Assembly: GCF_020180945.1 (NCBI RefSeq)
Contig: NZ_JAIPUL010000003.1
Coordinates: forward strand, 313,450-377,449
Direction of reading: 5' to 3'
From: Lacticaseibacillus kribbianus
Lineage (GTDB): Bacteria; Bacillota; Bacilli; Lactobacillales; Lactobacillaceae
Length of the DNA: 64,000 bases
The notes under the pieces are model-generated. The model did not search any database and had not been told where the DNA came from. It saw only the letters and a list, made by a program, of their open reading frames with translations. Positions 35,644 to 44,022 of the stretch are shown here, in pieces (within the stretch, counting starts at the first letter, position 1; each line of letters opens with the position of its first letter). The translations under genes were made by a program, and so were the position numbers.

Positions 35644-36246
35644 TTACTTATCCCAAGCGAACTGTTTGTGCTGCTGCGTCTGGACGCTGCGGCCCTTCAA
35701 TAGCTGTTTGGTTATCTCGACGAATTCGAGGAACTGGGCGACGTACTCGTCCAGCGCGGCGGCGTCTTCGGGTTTGGCGAGGTCGCCGTCCGCCGTGAAG
35801 GCCTGCTGCGAGTGGGCGAGCAGGAACTCTGCGCCCGGCATCAGGCGAGCCTTGAGCTCCGGGGCGTCGAGAATCTGGCGCAGGTGCCCCTGGGCGCGGG
35901 AGGTGCCAAGCGCCCCGTATGAGGCGCCGACGACCAAGACGGGCTTGTCGATCAGTGGCCGGTCGGTGTAGGACAGCCACTCAAGCAGGCTCTTGAGCGC
36001 GGCGGGGATGCTGTGGTCGTACTCCGGGGTGGCGATGATCACACCGTCGGCCGCGGCGATCGCGGCGCTCAGTTCGGCGATGCCGACCGGGGCCCGGTGG
36101 TCCTCCGGCTCGTCGAAGGCGGGGAAGTCCGCAATCTCCTGGATGGTGATGGTGGCCTGATTCTTGAAGTGGCGCTGCATGTACTGGAGCAGCTGGCGGT
36201 TGGTGGAGGTCGGGGCGTTGGTGCCCACAATTCCGATGAGGTTCAT
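35644..36246 (-). CDS. NAD(P)H-dependent FMN reductase
   Basis: A 200-residue flavodoxin-fold reductase: [43 protein letters not shown] and LGTSRAQGHLRQIL. It is clearly paralogous to the N-terminal domain of the protein encoded 18 bases downstream, which implies duplication and fusion. It would feed electrons to that enzyme or act as an alternative entry domain. AAAGGAAG precedes ATG 36246. It is divergent from a LysR gene. Confidence 0.9.
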   Translation of the reverse strand: MNLIGIVGTNAPTSTNRQLLQYMQRHFKNQATITIQEIADFPAFDEPEDHRAPVGIAELSAAIAAADGVIIATPEYDHSIPAALKSLLEWLSYTDRPLIDKPVLVVGASYGALGTSRAQGHLRQILDAPELKARLMPGAEFLLAHSQQAFTADGDLAKPEDAAALDEYVAQFLEFVEITKQLLKGRSVQTQQHKQFAWDK

Positions 36247-36454
36247 GGCAATCTTCCTTTCGGTGTTCATGAGTGAGCATGCTGCCGTCGCCGGCCCCGC
36301 CGCGCGCCGACCGGGCGAACCGGTTGCGGGGCGCGGCGGACGGGTGGTGGTCGCCAGCAAGCTTTTCGGGCGTCAGAGCACCTGGACCAGATGCGGCGAC
36401 AGGCGGCGGCAGCGGTTACACGTTATCTTCAGTGTAGGAAAGCCACGTTAGATT

Positions 36455-36472
36455 GTGAAATATTTATTTTAC
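36455..36472 (+). promoter_or_regulatory. Candidate LysR-type operator
   Basis: GTGAAATA-TT-TATTTTAC is a near-perfect A+T-rich dyad in the 274-base divergent region, just before the TATAAT (36495-36500) of the LysR gene. The size and composition fit a T-N11-A box. Confidence 0.55.
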
Positions 36473-36520
36473 TATCGGGCGGTAGCTGTTTTGTTATAAT
36501 GACCCTCGGGAGGTGGTTTC

Positions 36521-37471
36521 ATGGCGCAACTAGAATCGCTGGACATGCTGCAGTACTTGGACATGCTGCTGAAGCACGGCAACTTCACGAAGGCGGCCAA
36601 GAGCCTGTACATCTCGCAGCCCTACCTGACGCAGAGCATCAAGAAGGTGGAGCGCGAGCTGGGGGTCACAATCATCGATCGCAAGGCGACGCCGCTGGCG
36701 CTGACCGAGCCCGGGCGCCTGTACTACCAGTACCTCAGCACGCTGGAGGGGGAGCAGACCCGCTTCCAGAAGAAAATGACCCAGTACGCTGAGCCCGACC
36801 GCACCATCCTGCGCGTCGGGGTGCTGGCCAGCCTTGGCACGTACCTGCTGCCGCTGATGCTGCCCGCCTTCTTGGCCGCGCACCCCAAGGTCGACGTCGA
36901 GCTGTTTGAAGCCGTGCCGGCCGTCAACGAGAAGCGGCTGCTCAACCACGAGCTGGACTTTTTCATCGGCCAGAACCCGGAGACCCTGCCGGCCAGCCTG
37001 GCCGTCAACGTGCAGGGGCGCCACGGCTACGTGGCCATCATCCCCGAGACCTCCAAGCTCTACCAAAAGGGCGCTGGACGCCTTGCGCCGGGCGCGGTGC
37101 CGATTCGCGCACTGCTGTCCGAGCGGCTGATCCTGACCCGCCACGGCTCCGCGATTCGCCGCCAGGTCGACTACCTGATCGCCAAGTACAAGATTCGCCC
37201 GCAGGTGGTGCTGGAATCCGACAACATTTTCACCAGCGTCGCCCTGGCCAAAACGGGCCTGGGCGTGACCTTCCTGCCGGAAAGCGTGGCGACCGGCGCG
37301 CTCGACGGCCGCTTCAACGTCTGCCCGCTGCCGCTTTCCCTTCTGTCTTTGGACTACTTCATCGCCTATCGCGCCCACCCGCTGACGGCGGTCGGCGCGG
37401 ACTTCGTCGCCGCCTTTGCCTCCCAGGTCGCCGCGGACATCGCGCGCACGTGCCCCGAAGCCAAAAGCTGA
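36521..37471 (+). CDS. LysR-family regulator of the flavin reductase cluster
   Basis: A 316-residue regulator. The HTH is within residues 5-64 (LQYLDMLLKHGNFTKAAKSLYISQPYLTQSIKKVERELG) and the effector domain follows, with LILTRHGSAIRRQVDYLI near the ligand pocket. It is transcribed away from the FMN reductase genes. In lactobacillar hydroxycinnamate reductase clusters a LysR gene occupies the same place, so substrate-induced activation is likely. GGGAGG precedes the ATG. Confidence 0.9.
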   Translation: MAQLESLDMLQYLDMLLKHGNFTKAAKSLYISQPYLTQSIKKVERELGVTIIDRKATPLALTEPGRLYYQYLSTLEGEQTRFQKKMTQYAEPDRTILRVGVLASLGTYLLPLMLPAFLAAHPKVDVELFEAVPAVNEKRLLNHELDFFIGQNPETLPASLAVNVQGRHGYVAIIPETSKLYQKGAGRLAPGAVPIRALLSERLILTRHGSAIRRQVDYLIAKYKIRPQVVLESDNIFTSVALAKTGLGVTFLPESVATGALDGRFNVCPLPLSLLSLDYFIAYRAHPLTAVGADFVAAFASQVAADIARTCPEAKS

Positions 37472-37532
37472 TGGGCCGGGCTCCGGCGCAGTTGAGCGCA
37501 GCGTTCGCGGGGGATCACTGCTCGAGATGCAA

Positions 37533-37582
37533 AACACGCTGCCCACCGGAGTCAATTCGGTGGGCAGCGTGTTCTTTTTTTT
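37533..37582 (+). terminator. Bidirectional terminator
   Basis: AACACGCTGCCCACC pairs perfectly with GGTGGGCAGCGTGTT, then CTTTTTTTT. It lies between the LysR gene and convergent apbE. Confidence 0.93.
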
Positions 37583-37685
37583 ATTCTCAGACGCAGTGAG
37601 GTGGCTAAGTCCGCATTGCTCAGTCTTAGTCAGCGCTGAGCCCGCAAGTCAACGCCGGTTCGTCCTGTCAGGTCCGGCCCTGGCC

Positions 37686-38615
37686 TCAGACGACCAGCCC
37701 CTTCAATCCATCAGTCATTGCCATGTCGCCGGCCTGCGTGATGACCACGGCGTCGAGGTCCGGCACCTGGTTGAGGCGGGCGATGATCGCGGCCGCCGGG
37801 GTGGCGAAGAGGTGGGTGGTCCACAGCTCGCCGTCCAAGGACTGCGCCGAGACGATGGTGATGCTGGCCAGGTCGGTGGCGATCGGGTAGCCGGTGTGGC
37901 GGTCGAGCACGTGGTGGAAGCGCCGGCCGTGCCAGGTCAGGCTGCGCTCGTAGATGCCGGAGGTGACCAGCGACCGGTCCTGGATGCGCAGGGTCAGCGC
38001 CTGGTTGCCGCGGGGCAGGAACGGATTTTGGATGCCGACGCGCCAGGCGCCGTCTTCGTGGTCGGGCGCTTGACCGAACGTCTTGACGTTGCCGCCCAGG
38101 TCGATGAAGCCGGCGGTTGCCCCGGCAGTTTGCCACATCGCGGTGATCTGGTCGGCGAAAAAGCCCTTGGCCAGTGCGCCGAGGTCCAGCTTCATGCCAG
38201 GGACCGGGAGGAAAACGGTGCGGGCGGCCTCGTCCAGCTCGATGGCCGCCGGGTCCACCAGCGGCAACTTGGCCGCAATCTCCGCGGCATCGGGGTGGCG
38301 GGCGTTGGCGAAGCCGATGCGCCAAGTCTGAACCAGCGGCCCGATGGCGATGTCAAGCGCCGAGTGGGGCACCAGGCTCTGCTCGCGGCCGATGCGAATC
38401 AGCGCAAACAGGTCGGGCGCGACGGCGACGGGCTGGACGCCGGCGGCCCGGTTGACGGCGGCGAGGTCGGAATCGTCGGCGTTGGCGGAGAAGCGGTGCT
38501 CGTCTTCAATCAGCGTGGCTTCGGCTTGGTCCAGCAGGGTGTCGGCTTCTTCGGCCTGGACCCAAAGCGTGATGACGGTGCCCATGAGGTGCAGGGTGCG
38601 AGTGGCAATTGGCAT
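37686..38615 (-). CDS. apbE: FAD:protein FMN transferase
   Basis: A 309-residue ApbE. MGTVITLW near the start, DIAIGPLVQTWRIGF, LDLGALAKGFFADQI, FIDLGGNVKTFG and HHVLDRHTGYPI are the conserved ApbE blocks for FAD and magnesium. It lacks a lipoprotein signal, so it works in the cytoplasm, where the FMN_bind flavoprotein encoded 2 kb away offers a DxxSGAS acceptor. This pairing is strong functional evidence for covalent FMN in that enzyme. Confidence 0.93.
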   Translation of the reverse strand: MPIATRTLHLMGTVITLWVQAEEADTLLDQAEATLIEDEHRFSANADDSDLAAVNRAAGVQPVAVAPDLFALIRIGREQSLVPHSALDIAIGPLVQTWRIGFANARHPDAAEIAAKLPLVDPAAIELDEAARTVFLPVPGMKLDLGALAKGFFADQITAMWQTAGATAGFIDLGGNVKTFGQAPDHEDGAWRVGIQNPFLPRGNQALTLRIQDRSLVTSGIYERSLTWHGRRFHHVLDRHTGYPIATDLASITIVSAQSLDGELWTTHLFATPAAAIIARLNQVPDLDAVVITQAGDMAMTDGLKGLVV

Positions 38616-38735
38616 GCGCGGCCTCCTTTTCGTGCGTTTGACTCCAGTATAGCCGCCGTAAGCCCGCCGTCAATCGCCGCACCGGCCGCGCAACCGCTTG
38701 CAAAACGCGCTATACTGGGGGCAGGAGGCGAGCAC

Positions 38736-39236
38736 ATGAGTTCATTAGAGGAAAAAGCGGCGCAGCACCGGCTGGCCCAGCTGGGCGGGCCGATCAACCT
38801 GGTGCGACCGCTGGCGGCCGCACAGCTTGAGACCTACTGGGACGCGATTCGTATCGGCATGCCGACCGTGACGGCGACGCAGGCGACCTTCACCGCGGAT
38901 GACACGCTGGGTGCGGCGCACCCCGTGGCCGTGGCCCGTGAAGCCGAGGCCACCGTCCCTGCGGCGGCGGGCGTCGGCACGCCAGGCACCGCGCGGACGC
39001 AGGTGTTCGGCGCCACCACCAGCGGGCGCGCCGTCGCCGGCAGCTCGCAGACGGCGGAACCGGCCGACGCGGCGGCGGTGAGCGCACTGGTGACGGCCGC
39101 CGCAAGCGCCGGCGCCACGGGCTGGCTGCTGCAGGACGAGGGCCGCGCCGCGATGCTGATCCACCAACCGGCGGCGGACCTGTTGATCGTCTGCAGCCAG
39201 CTGGTCTGCCGCAGCGCCGACTGCCACTGCTGGTGA
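38736..39236 (+). CDS. Hypothetical protein with cysteine-rich C-terminus
   Basis: A 166-residue protein. Residues 60-130 are low-complexity Ala/Thr/Gly, and the end CSQLVCRSADCHCW has four cysteines in 14 residues, suggesting metal or disulfide chemistry. The ribosome site GGAGG and a TATACT box (38711-38716) support expression. No family was recognised; the G+C matches the genome. It might be a shortened member of a longer family. Confidence 0.5.
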   Translation: MSSLEEKAAQHRLAQLGGPINLVRPLAAAQLETYWDAIRIGMPTVTATQATFTADDTLGAAHPVAVAREAEATVPAAAGVGTPGTARTQVFGATTSGRAVAGSSQTAEPADAAAVSALVTAAASAGATGWLLQDEGRAAMLIHQPAADLLIVCSQLVCRSADCHCW

Positions 39237-39362
39237 TGCCGAGTGTGGGCGATGACGGCACCCTCGGCAGGCGAGTCAGCGATTGCGGGTGACCCGCGTG
39301 AGCCCGGCCACTTTGAATGGGATTGACTGCCACCTGCCGCCGTGCGGGGCCAGTTAATCACC

Positions 39363-39404
39363 GGCCGCCGCGCCAAGTCTTCGGACTCGGTGCGGCGGCC
39401 TTTT
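39363..39404 (+). terminator. Terminator after the hypothetical gene
   Basis: GGCCGCCGC pairs with GCGGCGGCC around an inner AGTC-TTCG-GACT tetraloop hairpin, then TTTT. Confidence 0.8.
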
Positions 39405-39459
39405 GTCGCTTGCAAGAGACGTGTAGAATAGAGGCAACACCGACGGGAGGTCACCACAC

Positions 39460-41394
39460 ATGAAGGAATTGGTCGCAGGCATCGTCGCCCACGTCGACGC
39501 GGGCAAGACCACGCTGTCCGAGGCGCTGCTTTACCGCACGGGCACCGTGCGCAAGCTGGGACGCGTCGACAACGGGGACGCCTTTTTGGATTCGGACGCC
39601 CTGGAGAAAAAGCGCGGCATCACGATTTTCTCCCACCAGGCGCGGCTGACCTACGGCGACCTCGCGCTGACGCTGCTGGACACGCCGGGGCACGTCGACT
39701 TCGCCAGCCAGACCGAGCAGGTGCTGAGCGTCTTGGACTACGCGATTCTGGTGGTGTCGGCGACCGACGGCATTCAGGGCTACACGCGCACGCTGTGGCA
39801 GCTGCTGGCGCACTACGGGGTGCCGACGGTCGTTTTTGTCAACAAGATGGACGTCGCGCAGGCCGACTCGGCCCAGGTGCTCGCGATGCTTCAGCGCGAG
39901 CTGGATGCGGCGATCACCGACTTCACGGCGCCCGACGCCGCGGCGACCCAAGAGGCCATCGCGGTGTGCGACGACGCGGTGCTTGAGGACTACTTGGACA
40001 CCGGCACGCTTGCCGATGCGACCGTGCAGGACCTGATCGCGCGCCGGCGCGTTTTTCCCTGCTACTTCGGCGCGGCGCTGCGCCTCGACGGGGTGCCGGA
40101 GCTTTTGTCCGGGCTGAGCCGCTTCGGCCGCCAGCCGGCGCTTGAGGCCGAGTTCGGGGCCCGCGTGTTCAAGATCTCGCGCGACGACAAGGGCGAGCGG
40201 CTGACCTGGGTGCGGCTGACGGGCGGTGAGCTTTTGCCCAAGACCCCGATCGGCGAGCAGAAAATCAACCAGCTGCGCGTCTACAACGGTCAGCGCTATG
40301 AGGCGGTGCCGCGGGTGGCCGCGGGCACGGTGTGCGCGATTCCCGGGCTTGCCGACACGGCGCCCGGCCAGGCGTGGGGCGCGGCGACTCCGGCCCCGAC
40401 GCCGTTGATCCAGCCCGTTTTGACCTACGCGGTGCGGCCGGGGCAAGACGAGCTGCCCGCCGTGCTGGCGGCGCTGCGCCAGCTTGAAGAGGAGGATCCA
40501 CTCCTGGCGGTGACCTGGTCCAGTCGGCTGCAGGAGATCCGCGTGCAGGTGATGGGGCAGGTGCAGCTGGAGGTGCTGACGCAGCTGTTGGCCCAGCGCT
40601 TCGGGCTGACCGTGACGTTCGGGGAGGGCAGCATCCTGTACCGCGAGACGCTGACCGCACCGGTCGAGGGCGTCGGCCACTTCGAGCCGCTGCGCCACTA
40701 CTCGGAGGTGCACCTGCTGATGGCGCCGGCGCCGCGGGGGACCGGCATCACCTTTGCCTCCGACTGCGCGCTTGAGGTGCTGCCGCGCAACTGGCAGCAC
40801 CAGGTCGAGGCCAACCTGCGGGCCAAAACGCAGCTGGGCGTGCTGATCGGCGCGCCGCTGACCGACGTCACCGTCACGCTGGTCGGCGGGGGCTTCAGCA
40901 TCAAGCACACGGTCGGCGGCGACTTCCGCGAGGCGACCTGGCGCGCCGTGCGCCAGGGGCTGATGATGGCCCGCCGCAGCGGCGACTGCCAGCTGCTGGA
41001 GCCCTGGTACCGGTTCCGCCTGCAGGTCGCCGAGACCCAGCTGGGCCGGGCGATGAGTGACGTTCAGCAGATGGGCGGCAGCTTCGACGCGCCGCAGCAG
41101 CAGGGCGCCCAGACAATCCTGACCGGCACCGCGCCGGTGGCGGGGATGCAGGACTACCCGGCCGCGGTGCGCGCCTACACGCACGGCCAGGGCGTCTTGG
41201 AGTGCGTGGTCGACGGCTACCGGCCGTGCCACAACGCCGACGCGGTGATCGCGACGGCCGGCTACGACCCGGTGGCGGACCTGCCGAACACCCCGGACTC
41301 GGTGTTTTGCGCCCACGGGGCCGGTTACCCGGTGGCCTGGGACCTGGTGCCACAGACCGCGCACTGCCCGTACCGGCTGGCACCCAAGCTTTAG
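39460..41394 (+). CDS. TetM-like ribosomal protection GTPase
   Basis: A 644-residue EF-G-like translational GTPase of the Tet(M/O/W) group. G1 is AHVDAGKTT, the switch region contains EKKRGITIFSHQ, G3 is DTPGHVDF and G4 is NKMD. The usual length for the family is about 640. The gene has the same high G+C as the chromosome and no mobile element nearby, so it reads as a resident homologue rather than a recently acquired tet gene. Whether it frees ribosomes from tetracycline is not shown. TAGAAT lies 31 bases before the ATG. Confidence 0.88.
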   Translation: MKELVAGIVAHVDAGKTTLSEALLYRTGTVRKLGRVDNGDAFLDSDALEKKRGITIFSHQARLTYGDLALTLLDTPGHVDFASQTEQVLSVLDYAILVVSATDGIQGYTRTLWQLLAHYGVPTVVFVNKMDVAQADSAQVLAMLQRELDAAITDFTAPDAAATQEAIAVCDDAVLEDYLDTGTLADATVQDLIARRRVFPCYFGAALRLDGVPELLSGLSRFGRQPALEAEFGARVFKISRDDKGERLTWVRLTGGELLPKTPIGEQKINQLRVYNGQRYEAVPRVAAGTVCAIPGLADTAPGQAWGAATPAPTPLIQPVLTYAVRPGQDELPAVLAALRQLEEEDPLLAVTWSSRLQEIRVQVMGQVQLEVLTQLLAQRFGLTVTFGEGSILYRETLTAPVEGVGHFEPLRHYSEVHLLMAPAPRGTGITFASDCALEVLPRNWQHQVEANLRAKTQLGVLIGAPLTDVTVTLVGGGFSIKHTVGGDFREATWRAVRQGLMMARRSGDCQLLEPWYRFRLQVAETQLGRAMSDVQQMGGSFDAPQQQGAQTILTGTAPVAGMQDYPAAVRAYTHGQGVLECVVDGYRPCHNADAVIATAGYDPVADLPNTPDSVFCAHGAGYPVAWDLVPQTAHCPYRLAPKL

Positions 41395-41603
41395 CCCGCG
41401 GCCGGGCGCCGGTGGTGGCGCCGGACCGACCCGGCCCACCGGTGGCCTGATAAGGGGCCACCGAACCTGGCGGCGCGACCTGCGACCGCTGCCATCGCCG
41501 GCACGCCGCGGCCTTGAGCCGCGCGCACGCTGAGGTGACCAAGTTTCAGGCCCGCAGCGGCGCCGGGGCGACTATAATGGAACCCAACACAACGGAGGTA
41601 GTT

Positions 41604-41960
41604 ATGATCAAGGGACTGGGAATCGACCTGACGGCCATCGCCCGCATCGAGCAGGCGCAGGCCAAGAACCCGCACTTTGCCAAAAAGGTGCTGACTGAAG
41701 CCGAGCTTGCGCAGTACCAAGCGCTGGCGGGCCGGCGCGCCAGCGAGTACCTGGCCGGGCGCTTCTCGGTCAAGGAGGCCTACGCCAAGGCGTACGGCAC
41801 CGGGCTGGGGCGCGTCGGGCTGCAGGACGTCGAGACGCTGAGCGGGGACGCGGGGCAGCCCGTCATCACCAAGCAGCCCTATGACGGCCCGGCGCACGTG
41901 TCCATCAGCCACACGCAGGACCTGGTCATGACCGAAGTGATTTTGGAGGCAAAAGCATGA
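41604..41960 (+). CDS. acpS: Holo-[acyl-carrier-protein] synthase
   Basis: A 118-residue phosphopantetheinyl transferase that activates ACP for fatty acid synthesis. GIDLTAIARIE carries the metal aspartate D8, and FSVKEAYAKAYGTG supplies the conserved glutamate and lysine. A TATAAT box (41573-41578) lies 25 bases upstream and GGAGG before the ATG. Its stop overlaps alr by 4 bases, the usual acpS-alr pairing. The preceding 209-base gap holds only a GGTGGCC/GGCCACC hairpin. Confidence 0.96.
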   Translation: MIKGLGIDLTAIARIEQAQAKNPHFAKKVLTEAELAQYQALAGRRASEYLAGRFSVKEAYAKAYGTGLGRVGLQDVETLSGDAGQPVITKQPYDGPAHVSISHTQDLVMTEVILEAKA

Positions 41961-43090
41961 GCATGGTAACGGCAACGCACCGCGAGAGTCGGGTTCTGGT
42001 CTCGGAGGCGGCGATTCAGCACAACATTCAGCACGCCCTGGACCGGCTGCCGGCCGGCACCGACCTGCTGGCGGTGGTCAAGGCCGACGGGTACGGCCAC
42101 GGCCTGTTGCGGGTCGCCCGGATTGCCGCGGCCAGCGGCGCCACGGGTTTTTGCGTCGCGGTGCTCGACGAGGCGCTGGCGCTGCGCGCTGCCGGCTTCA
42201 CCCAGCCGATCCTGGTGCTGGGCATCGTGGATCCGCGCTGCGCTGGCTTAGCCGCGGCGCAAAACATCGCGCTGCCGGTCGGGAGCCTGGAGTGGCTTGA
42301 GGCCGCGCTGCCGGTGCTTGAGGCGGCCGAGACCGCGCCGCTGCGGGTCCACCTGGCCGTGGATTCGGGGATGGGCCGCATCGGCTTCCGCGAGGTCGCG
42401 GACCTGCAAAACGCGGCGGCCTTTGGCGCGGCGCACAAGGCGTTCGACATCGAGGGCCTGTTCACCCACTTCGCCACGGCCGACGCGGCGGACACCACCT
42501 ATTTTCAAACCCAGGTCGCGCGCTTCAAGGCGATGCTGGCCGCGCTGCCGACGCGCCCGCGCTACGTCCACGTGGCCAACTCCGCCACCAGCCTGTGGCA
42601 CGCCGCGTGCACCTGCAACGCGATTCGCTTCGGCGTCGCGATGTACGGCCTGAACCCGTCCGGCCACGACATTCCGGACGTGCCGTACGCGCTGGAGCCG
42701 GCACTGTCGCTGGTCTCCGCGCTGACGTTCGTCAAGCGGCTGCCGGCCGGCGAGGCGGTGTCTTACGGCGCGACCTACCGCGCCCAGCAGGACGAGTGGA
42801 TCGGCACCGTGCCGATGGGCTACGCCGACGGCTGGCTGCGGCGCCTGCAGGGCTTTCACGTGCTGGTTGACGGCCAGTTCTGCGAGATCGTCGGCCGCGT
42901 GTGCATGGACCAGTTCATGATTCGCCTGCCAAAGGCCTACAAGCCGGGGACCCCTGTGGTGCTGGTCGGGCAAAGCGGCGAGGCCGAGATCACGCTGCAG
43001 GACGTGGCGGATTACAGCCACACCATCCACTACGAGATTGCCTGCGCGCTCAGCGAGCGCCTGCCGCGCGAGTCGGTCGACCGGATCTAG
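41957..43090 (+). CDS. alr: Alanine racemase
   Basis: A 377-residue fold-type III PLP enzyme supplying D-alanine for peptidoglycan and teichoic acid. The PLP lysine is K42 in AVVKADGYGHG; the catalytic tyrosine lies in AVSYGATYRA; CMDQFM is also conserved. It starts in the ATGA overlap with acpS. The acpS-alr-mazEF order is standard in this family. Confidence 0.96.
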   Translation: MSMVTATHRESRVLVSEAAIQHNIQHALDRLPAGTDLLAVVKADGYGHGLLRVARIAAASGATGFCVAVLDEALALRAAGFTQPILVLGIVDPRCAGLAAAQNIALPVGSLEWLEAALPVLEAAETAPLRVHLAVDSGMGRIGFREVADLQNAAAFGAAHKAFDIEGLFTHFATADAADTTYFQTQVARFKAMLAALPTRPRYVHVANSATSLWHAACTCNAIRFGVAMYGLNPSGHDIPDVPYALEPALSLVSALTFVKRLPAGEAVSYGATYRAQQDEWIGTVPMGYADGWLRRLQGFHVLVDGQFCEIVGRVCMDQFMIRLPKAYKPGTPVVLVGQSGEAEITLQDVADYSHTIHYEIACALSERLPRESVDRI

Positions 43091-43263
43091 CCGCCGGGCG
43101 CCCGGGTTGCGCGTGGCGAGTCGGCCCGGCTCGCGCGCGTTGGGCGAGGTGGTTGGCGCGTCGCTTGAGTGCGGTGGCCGACATCCATCTGAACATCTGT
43201 TCGCCGTTGCGCTTTTGCCTGCCTGTGATAGGATTAAGCCAAACAGTGCAGGGGGATATAACG

Positions 43264-43506
43264 ATGGCAGAAGCAATCGATATGCAGTTGGATGCGCAGC
43301 TGGCGGGTCAGCTGACGGCTTACTGTGCCAGCCATAACGTGGCGCCCGAGGCGGTGGCCGAAGTCGCGCTTCGGACCTTTTTGGCCCGCGGCAACGAGGC
43401 GCTGGCCGAGATGATCAGCGGCTACCTAGACATGGGGGCGCTGAACACGGAGATCTGCCACGAGTTCACGGCGTGTGAAAGCGAGGCGTACGCGCACCTG
43501 GCTTAG
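43264..43506 (+). CDS. mazE: MazE-type antitoxin
   Basis: An 80-residue protein between alr and mazF. It has a short N-terminal strand (AIDMQLDAQLAGQLTAYC) followed by helices and an acidic tail, as in NdoAI-like antitoxins that bind DNA by a ribbon-helix-helix. GGGGG precedes the ATG. A TTGCGC/TAGGAT pair about 45 bases upstream could give it its own promoter. The assignment leans on position next to mazF. Confidence 0.68.
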   Translation: MAEAIDMQLDAQLAGQLTAYCASHNVAPEAVAEVALRTFLARGNEALAEMISGYLDMGALNTEICHEFTACESEAYAHLA

Positions 43507-43527
43507 TGTGCGGTACGAGGAGGAGTC

Positions 43528-43884
43528 ATGGGCGATTCAGTCAAGCGCGGGGATGTGTTCTTCGCCGATCTGTCACCGGTAGTGGGGTCCGAGCAGGGCG
43601 GCTTGCGCCCGGTGCTGGTGATTCAAAACGATGTGGGCAACCGCTTCTCACCGACGGTCATCGTCGCGGCGATCACGTCCCGCATCACCAAGCCGAAGAT
43701 GAAGACACACGTCGGCCTGCGCGGCGATGTTGACGGCATCGAGCGCGACTCGGTGGTGCTCTTGGAGCAGATTCGCACCATCGACAAGCAGCGCCTGATG
43801 GACAAGGTGACCGAGCTGTCGCCTTCGCGCATGGCGGCGGTCGACCAGGCCCTGGCCGTCTCCGTCGGGCTCAGTCCGCTGTAA
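43528..43884 (+). CDS. mazF: MazF/NdoA endoribonuclease toxin
   Basis: A 118-residue PemK/MazF toxin, an mRNA interferase. [30 protein letters not shown] contains the active-site arginine of the beta1-beta2 loop, and [16 protein letters not shown] the conserved threonine-serine. It is 21 bases after mazE with GAGGAG before its ATG. The alr-ndoAI-ndoA context is ancestral in Firmicutes. Confidence 0.95.
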   Translation: MGDSVKRGDVFFADLSPVVGSEQGGLRPVLVIQNDVGNRFSPTVIVAAITSRITKPKMKTHVGLRGDVDGIERDSVVLLEQIRTIDKQRLMDKVTELSPSRMAAVDQALAVSVGLSPL

Positions 43885-43887
43885 GCC

Positions 43888-43925
43888 AAAAACAGCCACT
43901 TCCGGTCGGGAGTGGCTGTTTTTTT
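43888..43925 (+). terminator. mazEF terminator
   Basis: AAAAACAGCCACT pairs with AGTGGCTGTTTTT; the U-run continues for 8 bases. Confidence 0.93.
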
Positions 43926-43961
43926 GTTGTTGGGATTTTTCAGCGGCCTGCTTGGAACTTG

Positions 43962-44008
43962 CAAAAATCAAAGCGCGCGATGACCCTCATTCGGTCATCG
44001 CGCGCTTT
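43962..44008 (-). terminator. Terminator of the DUF3800 gene
   Basis: AAAGCGCGCGATGACC pairs perfectly with GGTCATCGCGCGCTTT; on the minus strand GATTTTTGC follows. Confidence 0.85.
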
Positions 44009-44022
44009 GGTTTCATTTCGGT

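Noticed and set aside
39460-41394. Acquired mobile tetracycline resistance gene
   Set aside because: Base composition equals the genome and no integrase, transposase or conjugation gene flanks it.
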